The notes beneath the pieces are model-generated. The model saw only the letters and a list, made by a program, of their open reading frames with translations. It ran no database searches and had not been told where the DNA came from. Shown here one piece after another: positions 32,995 through 41,798 of a stretch of DNA of 64,000 nt. This DNA is from Streptomyces sp. SID8374 (GTDB taxonomy: Bacteria > Actinomycetota > Actinomycetes > Streptomycetales > Streptomycetaceae): positions 4,898,001 through 4,962,000 of the forward strand of contig NZ_WWGH01000001.1 of assembly GCF_009865135.1 (NCBI RefSeq). The letters are read 5' to 3'. The first letter of the stretch is position 1, and each line of letters opens with the position of its first letter. The position numbers and the translations under genes are program-made.

Positions 32995-34548
32995 ATGACG
33001 AAAGCCCGCACCCGCTGGCCACGGCAACGTGACGCGGAGGCCCCGACACCGTCCGGAGAGACGGTGGCCGCCGACCGGGTCGACGCCATGGATCTGGAGA
33101 CCTGCCTGAGTGCCTGTGCCGCGCACAGCACCAAGCTCGTCGCGAGCCTGGACCGGCGGCGCAACGCCCTGGCCGAGGCGCTCCGCAACCTCCTCGCCAC
33201 CCATGCCGCGACCGTCCCGGCGACCTCGGGCACCAGCCCGCTGCCGCTGCTGCGACGCCCGGCCAAGGCCTCGTCCGGCTCCGCGCTGCTGCTCGGCGAG
33301 GCGCTCCTGGACCCGCTGCTCGCCGTCGGCAACAAGGCCCTGGACTGCGGTTACGAGGACGAGGCGAAGCTCGCCCTGATGGTCGCCGACACCGTGCTCA
33401 CCCAGCGCAAGGGCTCCCGGGCCGGCTGGCGGCTGCGCGCCCGTGTGCTGGAGGCCATGGGCGCCGAGAGCGCCGCCGTCGCCGCGTTCGAGCGCTACCT
33501 CGAACTCACCGAGGAGGACGGCTTCGGCGTGGCCTCCAAGGTCGCCGGTCTCCGCGAGGGCGCCCGGCTCCAGGCGGAGCTGGTCCAGCGGCTCGCCGCC
33601 GGCTGTCCCGAGGCCCGGGAGTTCGCCGACCGCTCGGTCACCGACTCCTGGGCGCAGGGCCTGGAGGCGCACGCCCGGGGCGCCCGGCACGAGGCCCGCC
33701 CGCTGCTGATCGGCGCGCTGCTCGGCCAGATCGCGGCCGACGCCCCGGTGCAGGAGATCCAGCAGACGATCGCGCACTACCTCGGCCTGCTCCGCGAGGA
33801 GACCGGTGTCGCGGGCGGCGGGAGCGCGCCCGCCACGGGCCCCGGCGACCCCTCCGCGCTCGCCGAGCTCACCGCCCTCACCACGCTCTACGCCGAGCAG
33901 CGCAGGGCCCGGATGCGCGGCCCGGTCGACGACCCCACCTTCGGCGGCGTCCAGTGGCTCACCCTGGGCGAGTTCCGCAACCGGATCGCCGGGAAGTCCA
34001 TCTGCCTGATCGCCAACTCCCAGCGGGTGGGCAACAGTTCGCTCGGCAAGGAGATCGACGACTACGACCTGGTCGTCCGCTTCAACTCGTACCGGATCGA
34101 CCCGGCCGCCACCGGCCGGCGCACCGACATCCACGTCAGCATCCACAAGCACGGGTTCAACTGGGACCAGCACGTCGACACCCGGCTGATCTTCGGCGGG
34201 ATCTCCGGCGACTGGAAGTATTCGCTGCGCAACCGGCTCGTCCCGGGCGCGCAGACCTACCTGGGGGACGAGTCCCTGCGCTGGCCGGTGCGGGACATAG
34301 GGCGCCTGGGCCGGGACGTGTGGTCCTCGATCCCCACCAGCGGCTTCAACATGCTCTGGCTGCTGGACTTCCTGGACGTGAGCCCGCGCCTCGACCTGAT
34401 CGGCTTCGACTTCTACGAGAGCGGCGCCTACCGGCTGCCCGCCGCGATGCGGATGCCCATCACGTCCGTGCACGAGTACACCAGCGAGAAGGCGTGGGTC
34501 ATGGAACGGGCCCAGAGCGTCACCGACACGAGGATCCGACTGCGATGA
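32995..34548 (+). CDS. Glycosyltransferase family 29-like (sialyltransferase-like) protein
   Basis: 517 residues from the ATG at 32995 (TTGGAG upstream). Residues 1-330 are a helical, TPR-like region without a known name (AFERYLELTEEDGFGVASKVA). Residues about 334-370 read KSICLIANSQRVGNSSLGKE then IDDYDLVVRFNSYRID and GRRTDIH, which lines up with the large sialyl motif of GT29 sialyltransferases. A small-motif-like SIPTSGFNMLWLLDFLDV is at about 443 and HEY near 491. GT29 enzymes transfer sialic acid from CMP-sialate. The stop overlaps the next start (ATGA). Donor and acceptor are unknown; cluster context supports CMP-Kdn or CMP-Neu5Ac. Confidence 0.75.
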   Translation: MTKARTRWPRQRDAEAPTPSGETVAADRVDAMDLETCLSACAAHSTKLVASLDRRRNALAEALRNLLATHAATVPATSGTSPLPLLRRPAKASSGSALLLGEALLDPLLAVGNKALDCGYEDEAKLALMVADTVLTQRKGSRAGWRLRARVLEAMGAESAAVAAFERYLELTEEDGFGVASKVAGLREGARLQAELVQRLAAGCPEAREFADRSVTDSWAQGLEAHARGARHEARPLLIGALLGQIAADAPVQEIQQTIAHYLGLLREETGVAGGGSAPATGPGDPSALAELTALTTLYAEQRRARMRGPVDDPTFGGVQWLTLGEFRNRIAGKSICLIANSQRVGNSSLGKEIDDYDLVVRFNSYRIDPAATGRRTDIHVSIHKHGFNWDQHVDTRLIFGGISGDWKYSLRNRLVPGAQTYLGDESLRWPVRDIGRLGRDVWSSIPTSGFNMLWLLDFLDVSPRLDLIGFDFYESGAYRLPAAMRMPITSVHEYTSEKAWVMERAQSVTDTRIRLR

Positions 34549-36872
34549 CGATGCCCACCACCTCCACCGCGGCCCCCGTGGCGCCCGCGAACGCGCTGAC
34601 CGGGAAGCGCCGCATCGCCTTCGCCAGCTTCGTGGACGAGAACTACCTGCCCGGCTTCCTCACCCTGCTGCGCAGCCTCGCCCTGTCCAACCCGAACGTC
34701 TGCGAGGACTTCCTCGTCCTGCACGACGGACTGCGCCCCGACTCCGTGGCGAAGATCCGCGCCCTGCACCCGCGCACCGACTTCCGCCGGGTGGAAGCCG
34801 ACCACTACGACACGTACGCCAAGGGCGACCAGGACAACTACCTGGTGCGCAAGGCCTACTTCATCCTCGACGTGTTCCGGGTCCGCGACTACGACACCGT
34901 GATCACCCTGGACACCGACATGGTCGTCCTGGACGACCTGGGCGAGCTGCTGCGGCTGCGCGAGGGACTGGCCGCCGTCCCGCAGTTCTTCTACGGGCAG
35001 CACAAGCTGAACAGCGGGCTGCTGGTCATCCAGCGCGAGTATCTGACCGACACCTTCTGCGCCGAGCTGGACCGGGTCGGCCGGGCCGGCTCGTACGAGC
35101 TGGACAAGCACGACCAGGGCATCCTGAACGCCGTGCTGGACGGCGACTTCATCCACCTCGACGCCCGCTACAACTTCGTCAAGCGGCGCCTCTCCGGCGA
35201 CCTCCCGGTCCCCGAGGACACGGCGATCCTGCACTTCACCGGGCGCCACAAGCCCTGGCAGGGCGGCGAGGCCGGGTACGGCGAGGCCGAGGCGCGCTGG
35301 CACGAGTTCGACCTGCCCGACGCCGAGTTCCACGCCGCCTACCTCGCGGCGGGCGGCACCAAGCACCACGACCTGCTGGTCCACTACGGCACCCCGCACG
35401 TGAAGCGCACCGGCGACCTGGAGAGCGCCCGCAAGGTGGCCGCCGCCCACATCCTGGCCGGCGAGTACCAGGAGGCCGTCGACCTGCTCGGCCCGCTGCG
35501 CATCCCGGTCGACGAGTCCTGGCCGCACGAGGTGCTCGGGCACGCCCTGATGAGCGTGTCCCGGTACGACGAGGCCCGCACCCAGCTCCAGCTGGCCGCG
35601 TCCGCCCCCAACCGGGCAGCCACCGCCTACGGGCGGCTCGCCCAGATCGCCTGGATCCACGGCGACGACGAGGGCGCCTCCCGCCTCGCGCTCCAGGGGC
35701 TCGGCGTCGACCCCACCCACCGGGCGAACCGGCTGATGCACCTGCGCACCACCGGCCTCACCCGGCCCGCCGAGGACCCCGCCTCCGGCCAACTGGCCCA
35801 TGTCGCCTTCTACATGGAGCGCCAGGGCAACGCGGGCGACAAGCTGCTCCCCGAGAGCGTACGGCTGGCCTTCGGCCAGGACACCGGGCCCGGCCGCTGG
35901 CACTCGGTCCACGCCCACCGGCTCTTCGACGAGGCGGCCCTGGAGCGGGTCAACGCCCGGCGGGGCCTGGTCATCGGCGGCGGCGGGCTCTTCATCCCCG
36001 ACACCGCGCCGAACGGCAACAGCGGCTGGCAGTGGAACGTCTCCGACGAGCTGCTCGGCCGGATCGACGTACCCGTCATGGTGTACGCCGTCGGCTTCAA
36101 CGCCTTCGACGGCCAGGCCTACGGACACGGCCGCAAGCGGTTCCTGTCCAGCCTGCGCAAGCTGGTGGAGGCCTCCGCCTTCTTCGGGCTGCGCAATCAC
36201 GGCTCGATCGAGAAGGTCCGCGACCTGCTGCCGCCGGAGCTCCAGGACAAGGTCCGCTTCCAGCCCTGCCCGACCACGGTCACCCGCCAGCTGGTCGAGG
36301 GCTGGCGCGACCCGGCCGAGCGCGAGAACACCATCCTGGTCAACGCCGCCTACGACCGGGCCGGTCTGCGCTTCGGCCACGACTACGGGCACTTCCTCGG
36401 CGAGATGGCCACCGCGGTCACCGCGCTGGGCGAACAGGCCGAGGTGAAGTGCGTGGCCCACTCGCTGGACGACGAGCGGATCGCGTTCGACCTGCGGCGC
36501 GAGCACGGCATCTCGCTGCCGGTCATCCCGATGTACGACTTCGACAACGACGCCATCCGTGACGTCTACGCCCGCACGAAGCTGGTCATCGGCATGCGGG
36601 GGCACGCGGGCATGATCCCGTTCGGCTGCGGCACGCCGATCATCAGCCTGATCTCGCACCCCAAGATGGCCTACTTCCTGGCCGACATCGAACGCCCCGA
36701 GTGGGGCATCTCCGTCCACGACCGCCACCTCGGTGCCCGCCTCACGGAACGGGCGACCGAGCTGCTGGCCGACCACGCGGCGACCGTCGCCGATGTGCAC
36801 GGCCGCCAGCAGGAGCTGTGGAAGGTCACCGAGGCCAACGCCGCGGACCTCCGGGTGATCGTGGGCCGGTAG
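34545..36872 (+). CDS. Fusion of GT8-like glycosyltransferase, TPR region and polysaccharide pyruvyltransferase
   Basis: 775 residues. Residues about 20-280 are a GT8/glycogenin-type domain: RRIAFASFVDENYLPGFLTL, the metal-binding DTDM in VITLDTDMVVLDD (about 124), and NSGLLVI, DQGILN and LHFTGRHKPW. Residues about 300-410 look like TPR helices (HEVLGHALMSVSRYDEARTQ). From about 424 (MERQGNAGDKLLPESV) there is a polysaccharide pyruvyltransferase domain with VIGGGGLFIPDT, GLRNHGSIEKV and the late MRGHAGMIPFGCGTPIISL. One protein could both add a sugar and cap it with a pyruvate ketal. It overlaps the GT29-like gene by 4 bp and is the last gene of that operon. Confidence 0.8.
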   Translation: MTMPTTSTAAPVAPANALTGKRRIAFASFVDENYLPGFLTLLRSLALSNPNVCEDFLVLHDGLRPDSVAKIRALHPRTDFRRVEADHYDTYAKGDQDNYLVRKAYFILDVFRVRDYDTVITLDTDMVVLDDLGELLRLREGLAAVPQFFYGQHKLNSGLLVIQREYLTDTFCAELDRVGRAGSYELDKHDQGILNAVLDGDFIHLDARYNFVKRRLSGDLPVPEDTAILHFTGRHKPWQGGEAGYGEAEARWHEFDLPDAEFHAAYLAAGGTKHHDLLVHYGTPHVKRTGDLESARKVAAAHILAGEYQEAVDLLGPLRIPVDESWPHEVLGHALMSVSRYDEARTQLQLAASAPNRAATAYGRLAQIAWIHGDDEGASRLALQGLGVDPTHRANRLMHLRTTGLTRPAEDPASGQLAHVAFYMERQGNAGDKLLPESVRLAFGQDTGPGRWHSVHAHRLFDEAALERVNARRGLVIGGGGLFIPDTAPNGNSGWQWNVSDELLGRIDVPVMVYAVGFNAFDGQAYGHGRKRFLSSLRKLVEASAFFGLRNHGSIEKVRDLLPPELQDKVRFQPCPTTVTRQLVEGWRDPAERENTILVNAAYDRAGLRFGHDYGHFLGEMATAVTALGEQAEVKCVAHSLDDERIAFDLRREHGISLPVIPMYDFDNDAIRDVYARTKLVIGMRGHAGMIPFGCGTPIISLISHPKMAYFLADIERPEWGISVHDRHLGARLTERATELLADHAATVADVHGRQQELWKVTEANAADLRVIVGR

Positions 36873-36893
36873 CCCGTACGGCACTACGGCAGT

Positions 36894-36938
36894 ACGACGG
36901 TGGGGCGGGTCCGATGCACGGACCCGCCCCACCGCCGT
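36894..36938. terminator. Bidirectional hairpin after the GT8/pyruvyltransferase gene
   Basis: A 19-bp stem with one mismatch (arms 36894-36912 and 36920-36938) and loop GATGCAC, between two convergent genes. Confidence 0.85.
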
Positions 36939-36957
36939 ATCCCCCTCCGGGGCGCTC

Positions 36958-38331
36958 CTACCGGCGCACCGCCCGCCGCAGCGACCGAGCCCGGCGCACC
37001 GCCCTGCGTACCGCCGCACTGCGCGGCAGGAACGAGAACTGCGCCGGCACCCCGCCCGGCAGCCCCAGCGAGGTCAGCCGGCGCCGCTTGAAGTACCGCC
37101 AGGTCACCGGTGTGAGGCGGGCGGAGAGATACCGCTCCGCCGCCGGCCGCAGCCCCGGGTGGATCTTCGGCTGCATCGCGAACCCGACCGCCTCCACCAG
37201 CGCGGCGACCTCCCGCTCGGCACTGTCCGACGGCCGGCGCTCCTCCACCGCGGCCCTGTCGTCCAGCTCCGGCAGCAGCGCGTCGACGAGCGTGACCGGA
37301 ATCCGGTTGCTGTTCTCGTACGGGGTGAGCCGGTCCAGCAGCAGCTCGGTGCCGACCCGGGCGACCGGCAGCCCGTAGAACGCCGACGCGGTGAGCAGCG
37401 CCGTCGAGAAGCAGCCCACCACCAGGGCCGGCCGCATCCGCTCGTAGATGACCTCGGCGAGCACCGGAGCCCGCAGAACCCCCGTGTCCAGCACGGTCAG
37501 CTCCGCGCCGAGCCGCTCCGCCTCCGCCTCCATCGACCGCGACCACTGGGCCGGAGCCGTCGGATGCGGCTTGAACACCAGCCGGGTGTGGCCGAGGGCG
37601 ACCGCACCCCGCATCATCCGCAGATGCAGCTCCTCCTCCTGGGCCGCCGAGATGAGCCCCAGCGCGGACAGGTACTGCCCCAGCAGCAGGGCCGGGGCCT
37701 CGACGGACGGCAACTCGGCGGGGGCCGCTGCCAGTTCACCGAGCACCTTCAGGAACCCCTCGGTCTCCACGACCAGCGGCTCCACCCCGAACTCGGTCAG
37801 CAGCAGCGGCTTCAGCCCGGGCACCAGGTCCAGGTGCAGCAGCCGCCGGATGCGTGTCCCGGTCAGCGGATCGAGTTTGCTGCGGGTGGGCCCGTAGCTC
37901 ATCAGCCCGTCGGCGTACACATCGATCGGGGCGCCGGTGAAGATCCCGGTGATGGCCATCGCCGGGTTGACCTGGATCGACTCGACGGCCAACTCGACGT
38001 CGTCGTCGCCCAGCCCCCAGGCCAGCCGCAGATGCCGCTCCCACAGGGGTACGTCGTCCGGGCGCGGGGACCAGCCGCTCGGGTGGAAGGGGGCGATGGT
38101 CTCGTTCCAGGAGATGACGTCGTCGAACCGGCCGCGCAGCCGCTCGAAGCCGGGCATCGCGTCGAGGGCCGGGGTCGTCTCCGGGACGGCCGCGTTGTTG
38201 CAGACCACCAGCACCCGGCGGTCGGCCGGGCCGAAACAGCCGGTGTCCAGGGCGGCGGCGAGCGTGGCCGCGCCGTAGAGGGTGGAGGCGGCGAAGAGCT
38301 GTGTGGTGCGGCGGGCGGGGGCGCTGCTCAT
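36958..38331 (-). CDS. Alpha-2,8-polysialyltransferase-like protein
   Basis: 457 residues. It has the pattern of the POLYST/GT52-like family: TQLFAASTLYGAATLAAALD near the start, RLVFKPHPTAPAQWSR (the HP motif near 273-285) and VVGCFSTALLTASAFYGLPVAR near 325, where CMP-donor contacts are expected. Such enzymes extend polysialic or related nonulosonate chains. A basic C-terminal tail rich in RR (RRAVRRARSLRRAVRR) suggests membrane association. Its start overlaps the GT2 stop (ATGA), so GT2 and this gene are co-translated. Whether it makes a polymer or adds one residue is unknown. Confidence 0.78.
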   Translation of the reverse strand: MSSAPARRTTQLFAASTLYGAATLAAALDTGCFGPADRRVLVVCNNAAVPETTPALDAMPGFERLRGRFDDVISWNETIAPFHPSGWSPRPDDVPLWERHLRLAWGLGDDDVELAVESIQVNPAMAITGIFTGAPIDVYADGLMSYGPTRSKLDPLTGTRIRRLLHLDLVPGLKPLLLTEFGVEPLVVETEGFLKVLGELAAAPAELPSVEAPALLLGQYLSALGLISAAQEEELHLRMMRGAVALGHTRLVFKPHPTAPAQWSRSMEAEAERLGAELTVLDTGVLRAPVLAEVIYERMRPALVVGCFSTALLTASAFYGLPVARVGTELLLDRLTPYENSNRIPVTLVDALLPELDDRAAVEERRPSDSAEREVAALVEAVGFAMQPKIHPGLRPAAERYLSARLTPVTWRYFKRRRLTSLGLPGGVPAQFSFLPRSAAVRRAVRRARSLRRAVRR

Positions 38332-39317
38332 GCCGTCGCCACCTCCTTCGCGGCGACGGGCCTGCGGCGCAGCCGGCGCAGGACCGTGGCGCGCTCCACG
38401 TCCATCGAGTCGAGGACCTCGTCCAGTACGGGCTGCGGCATCCGGCCGAGCGCCTGTGAACTCCGTGCCTTCAGCATGCGGGCCACCGCCGGTTCGAACC
38501 TCGCGATCGAGTTCAGGTGATGGAAGATGATGGCGCAGTACGTGCGGACCGCCTTGGGCAGCAGCGCGTCCGCCTCGGGGTCCTCGGCCGTCTCGCCGAT
38601 GACCTGGTCGAAGGAGCGGATGAAGTCGAGTTGGCGGACGTCACCGATCTGGGTCAGCGAGGAGGCCACGCCCCGCCGGTAGAAGATGCCCAGCGTGCTG
38701 AGCACCGCGAAGGACTCGGCGCGGCGGTGCAGCCGCCAGATCCACGGCCGGTCCTCCGCCGTGCGCAGCCCGTCGGTGAAGTGCAGCAGCCCCCGGTCCA
38801 GCAGCCTGCGGTGGTACAGGCCGGCCCAGGCGTACGCGTAGTCCACCGAAGTGGTCCGGTCGGCGGGCAGGATGGCGGTGCGCGGATCGGTCACGGTGTC
38901 GCGCCGGCCGTGCGGGACGCGGTGGACCGTACGGTTGCTGCCCTCGACCTGGACATGGTCGGTACGGACGAAGTCGCAGCCCAGGGCCTCGGTGCGGGCG
39001 AGCACCTCGGCGAAGTGGCCGGGGGCGACCCAGTCGTCGCCGTCCAGGAAGGCGATGTACTGCCCGCGCGCCGCGTCCAGCCCGGTGTTGCGGGCCGTGG
39101 CCAGCCCCCCGTTCCGCTCGTGTCTGTGCACGACCGCCCCCGGGATCTCGTCCTGGGCACGGCGCAGGACGTCCGCCGTCCCGTCGGTCGAGCAGTCGTC
39201 GACAAGGATGAACTCGAAGTCCTCACGGATATTGGCCCGAAGACTCCTGAGGGTGTCTGGCGCGTATGTCTGCACGTTGAAGAACGGCACGATGACGGAG
39301 AGCTTAACCACGCGCAT
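38328..39317 (-). CDS. Glycosyltransferase family 2
   Basis: 329 residues, ATG at 39317 (GTG at 39311 possible). GT-A fold features: LSVIVPFFNVQTYAPDTL, ILVDDCSTDGT, NGGLATARNTGLDAARG and the DGDDW motif in FLDGDDWVAP (about 93) for nucleotide-sugar/metal binding. A C-terminal helical region (about 230-320) follows. Such enzymes add sugars to teichoic-acid-like or capsular chains. It is the first gene of a two-gene unit with the polysialyltransferase-like gene; the upstream region has four direct repeats that may be regulatory. Confidence 0.88.
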   Translation of the reverse strand: MRVVKLSVIVPFFNVQTYAPDTLRSLRANIREDFEFILVDDCSTDGTADVLRRAQDEIPGAVVHRHERNGGLATARNTGLDAARGQYIAFLDGDDWVAPGHFAEVLARTEALGCDFVRTDHVQVEGSNRTVHRVPHGRRDTVTDPRTAILPADRTTSVDYAYAWAGLYHRRLLDRGLLHFTDGLRTAEDRPWIWRLHRRAESFAVLSTLGIFYRRGVASSLTQIGDVRQLDFIRSFDQVIGETAEDPEADALLPKAVRTYCAIIFHHLNSIARFEPAVARMLKARSSQALGRMPQPVLDEVLDSMDVERATVLRRLRRRPVAAKEVATA

Positions 39318-39400
39318 GACGCTAGGGCAGGTCGCGGCACGGACCTTGTCGCCGGTGGGTAAGGCAGGTGAACGGCGGCGGTCGAGGCGGTGAACCGGTG

Positions 39401-39460
39401 CTCCGGGTGTTCCGGGGTGTTCCTGGCGCTCCGGGGTGTTCCCGGCACTCCGGGTGTTCC
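39401..39460. repeat. Four imperfect direct repeats CTCCGGG(G)TGTTCC
   Basis: Copies at 39401-39413, 39412-39423 (slightly overlapping and shortened), 39429-39442 and 39448-39460, in the 213-bp spacer upstream of the GT2/polysialyltransferase operon (read on the minus strand as GGAACACCCCGGAG). Spacing of about 11, 19 and 19 bp. They may be binding sites for a regulator, or a degenerate minisatellite. Confidence 0.6.
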
Positions 39461-39470
39461 TGAAGGAATC

Positions 39471-39486
39471 ACCCGGAGCGCCGGGT
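39471..39486. terminator. Short hairpin after the second sialidase gene
   Basis: ACCCGG-AGCG-CCGGGT, 44 bp after the sialidase stop on the minus strand. The 6-bp stem is short, so confidence is low. Confidence 0.35.
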
Positions 39487-39530
39487 TCCCGCTCGGAGCC
39501 CGCCTTCTCGGCGGCCTCGGGCCGCCCGGG

Positions 39531-41798
39531 TCAGCTGCACGTCACCCGGGTCCACTCCACCAACGACTCCACCGGGTCGGCCGCCGTGCCCTGCACCCAG
39601 TGCGTCACCCCCGGCGTGGTCGCCAGGTCCTGGACGGTCCAGGTGGCGCCGGTGTCCGCGCCGTTCCGGTGGAGCCGTGCCTCGCCCCCGCTGCGCGTGA
39701 CCACCTTCCAGGAGGTGGGCGCCGTGGCGGAGGTGCTCGCGTAGACCCTGGACCAGGCCGTCTCCCCCTTGCGGATCGCGTAGACGCCGTCCGCCTGGAA
39801 CGTGAGCATCAGCCGCCGGGCGCCCGTGTCGACCCGGACGCCCATCGAGGCGCCCGCGCCCGTCGCCGTATCGAGGGCGCCGGGGTCGGTGACCTGGCCC
39901 CGGAAGTCGACGGTCGGGTCGCAGAGCTTGGGTGTGCCGTGCCGGACGGTGGCGGCCGAGCCGTCGGCGCTCCGCAGCCGCAGCCGGCTCTCCCCGGTCA
40001 CCGCCGCCGTCCCGCCGTTCGGCGCCGCGCTCCAGCCGGCCAGGTCGTCCCAGGTGGAGGCGGCGATCCCGCTCTCCACGCCCACGCTGTCGATCCACGC
40101 CTCGGCCGGATCGGCGGCGGAGCCCGAGGACCGGAGCCTGATGCCCGGGGGTGCGGTGCTCTCCGGCAGGTTCCAGTGGGCGCCGGTCTCCTGGGAGTCC
40201 CGGTAGAGGGTGGCCCGGCCCTGGGCGTCGACCACGGCCTTCCAGGTGTGCGGGGCCGCGTCGCCGGGGGTGGCGAGCACCCGGGTCCACCCCGGCTCGC
40301 CCGCCCGGAGTGCGTGGACCCCGTCCTCCTGGACGGTGAACGCCAGGCGCCGGGTCCCGGTGTGCACGCTCAGGGCGAGGGTCGCTCCGGCCCCGGTGGC
40401 CGGGTCGAGGCGGGAGTAGTCGCTGACCCTGCCGCGTACGGTCGCGACCAGGGCGCCGGGCGGCGCGTAGGGGCGTTCGGCCGACGCGCCCGCCAAGTCC
40501 TTTGCCGCCAGGTGCAGTTCACCGCCCGATGTCACCTCGGCCGTACCGCTTCCCGGGACCGCCGTCCAGCCCGCCGGGGTGTCGAACCCGGTGGAGGTGT
40601 TGGTGAACGCGTCGGAGACGTCCAGCCGGTTCACCTTGATCGCGGAGGTGTCGTGCTCCCAGGTGACGAAGAACTTGCCGGGTGCGTACTCGTCCGCCAT
40701 CGCGTAGGTGTCCCAGCCCGCCCCGGTGCCGGAGGTCACCCGGGGCCCGTCGGCGAAGAACCGGCCCGAACTCCACCGCTCGCCGGGGCGCTTGACCTTG
40801 TAGTGCAGCACCTCGCGGGCGAGCGCCGGTTCGGGGCCGGTCCAGGCCCGGCCCGCCGTGTTGTAGATGGTGAGGTACTGCCCGTCGGCGCCCTTGGTGA
40901 GGAAGCCCTTGGTGTTGTAGTTGGGCAGCTCGGTGTCGAGGACGAACGGGGACCAGCTCAGCCCGCCGTCGGTGCTCCTCGCGGTCGCGGCGTACGTCGG
41001 TTTGGTGAGGTAGTCCGAGGCCGGCGGGTAGGTGGGGCGCGCGGTCATGATCAGCGTGCCCGGTTCGTCGTGCGACGCCACGATCTGGGGTTCACCGGCC
41101 CGCAGCCCGTTCGGGTCCGGGACGAAGGCGCCCGCCGTCCAGGTGGAGAGGTTCCCGCCCGAGGAGCGGAGCACCCCGCTGCGCTGGCCGGAGGACCAGA
41201 AGGGGATGACGTGCGTGCCGTCGGCCAGCCTGAGCGGGCGGCCCGCCACGACGAGGTTCGCGATGTTCTGCGGCACGTCGACCGGGTGGTCCTGCCAGGT
41301 GTGGCCCTCGTCGGTGCTGCGTCTGGCGACCAGGGTGACCGGCAGCCCCGAGCTGGACTGCGGCGAGGTGCGGCCGAGGAACGCGTACAGCGTGCCGCCG
41401 TCCTGGTACAGGATCACGTAGTGCCACATCGCCTCGGACGTGGCCTGGGCCAGATGCCGGGGCGTGCTCCAGGTCGCTCCGCCGTCGGTGGTGTAGGCGT
41501 AACGGATGTGCCCCTGGTCCACCTTCCCCGGCCAGATCCCCTCGCGCCAGGCCACCACCGCCCTGTTCTCCCCGGTGGCGATGATGTCGGGGGTGCGGGT
41601 CCCGTCCCCCTGGCTGACCGTGTCCCTGTGGACCGTCGTCTCCGCCGCCGTCCCCTCCGCGTACGCCGGGGGAACGGCTCCTGCCAGGCAGGCCAGGAGC
41701 GCGGCGGCCGGGACGAGCCCGAACCGCCGTCCGCGGCGCGGGCCCCGGAGGGCCGGCGCGCCACGGACGGGCAGCCGCCGCAGCAGCGTGGCTACCAC
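39531..41798 (-). CDS. Secreted BNR-repeat sialidase-like protein with two tandem C-terminal modules
   Basis: 755 residues from a GTG at 41798 that overlaps the upstream lectin gene by 7 bp. A signal peptide (VPAAALLACLAGAVPPAYA) precedes a propeller domain with Asp boxes TTDGGATWS, STDEGHTWQ and STDGGLSWS. Typical sialidase spots such as AVVAWREG and a YNTKGFL region are present, but no FRIP is seen, so sialidase activity is less certain than in the first enzyme. Residues about 395-575 and 575-755 are two copies of one beta-rich module (GRVSDYSRLDPATGAGATL and GQVTDPGALDTATGAGASM mark equivalent positions; DGVHALRAGEPGWTRV and DGVYAIRKGETAWSRV too). These may bind glycans. Confidence 0.8.
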   Translation of the reverse strand: MVATLLRRLPVRGAPALRGPRRGRRFGLVPAAALLACLAGAVPPAYAEGTAAETTVHRDTVSQGDGTRTPDIIATGENRAVVAWREGIWPGKVDQGHIRYAYTTDGGATWSTPRHLAQATSEAMWHYVILYQDGGTLYAFLGRTSPQSSSGLPVTLVARRSTDEGHTWQDHPVDVPQNIANLVVAGRPLRLADGTHVIPFWSSGQRSGVLRSSGGNLSTWTAGAFVPDPNGLRAGEPQIVASHDEPGTLIMTARPTYPPASDYLTKPTYAATARSTDGGLSWSPFVLDTELPNYNTKGFLTKGADGQYLTIYNTAGRAWTGPEPALAREVLHYKVKRPGERWSSGRFFADGPRVTSGTGAGWDTYAMADEYAPGKFFVTWEHDTSAIKVNRLDVSDAFTNTSTGFDTPAGWTAVPGSGTAEVTSGGELHLAAKDLAGASAERPYAPPGALVATVRGRVSDYSRLDPATGAGATLALSVHTGTRRLAFTVQEDGVHALRAGEPGWTRVLATPGDAAPHTWKAVVDAQGRATLYRDSQETGAHWNLPESTAPPGIRLRSSGSAADPAEAWIDSVGVESGIAASTWDDLAGWSAAPNGGTAAVTGESRLRLRSADGSAATVRHGTPKLCDPTVDFRGQVTDPGALDTATGAGASMGVRVDTGARRLMLTFQADGVYAIRKGETAWSRVYASTSATAPTSWKVVTRSGGEARLHRNGADTGATWTVQDLATTPGVTHWVQGTAADPVESLVEWTRVTCS

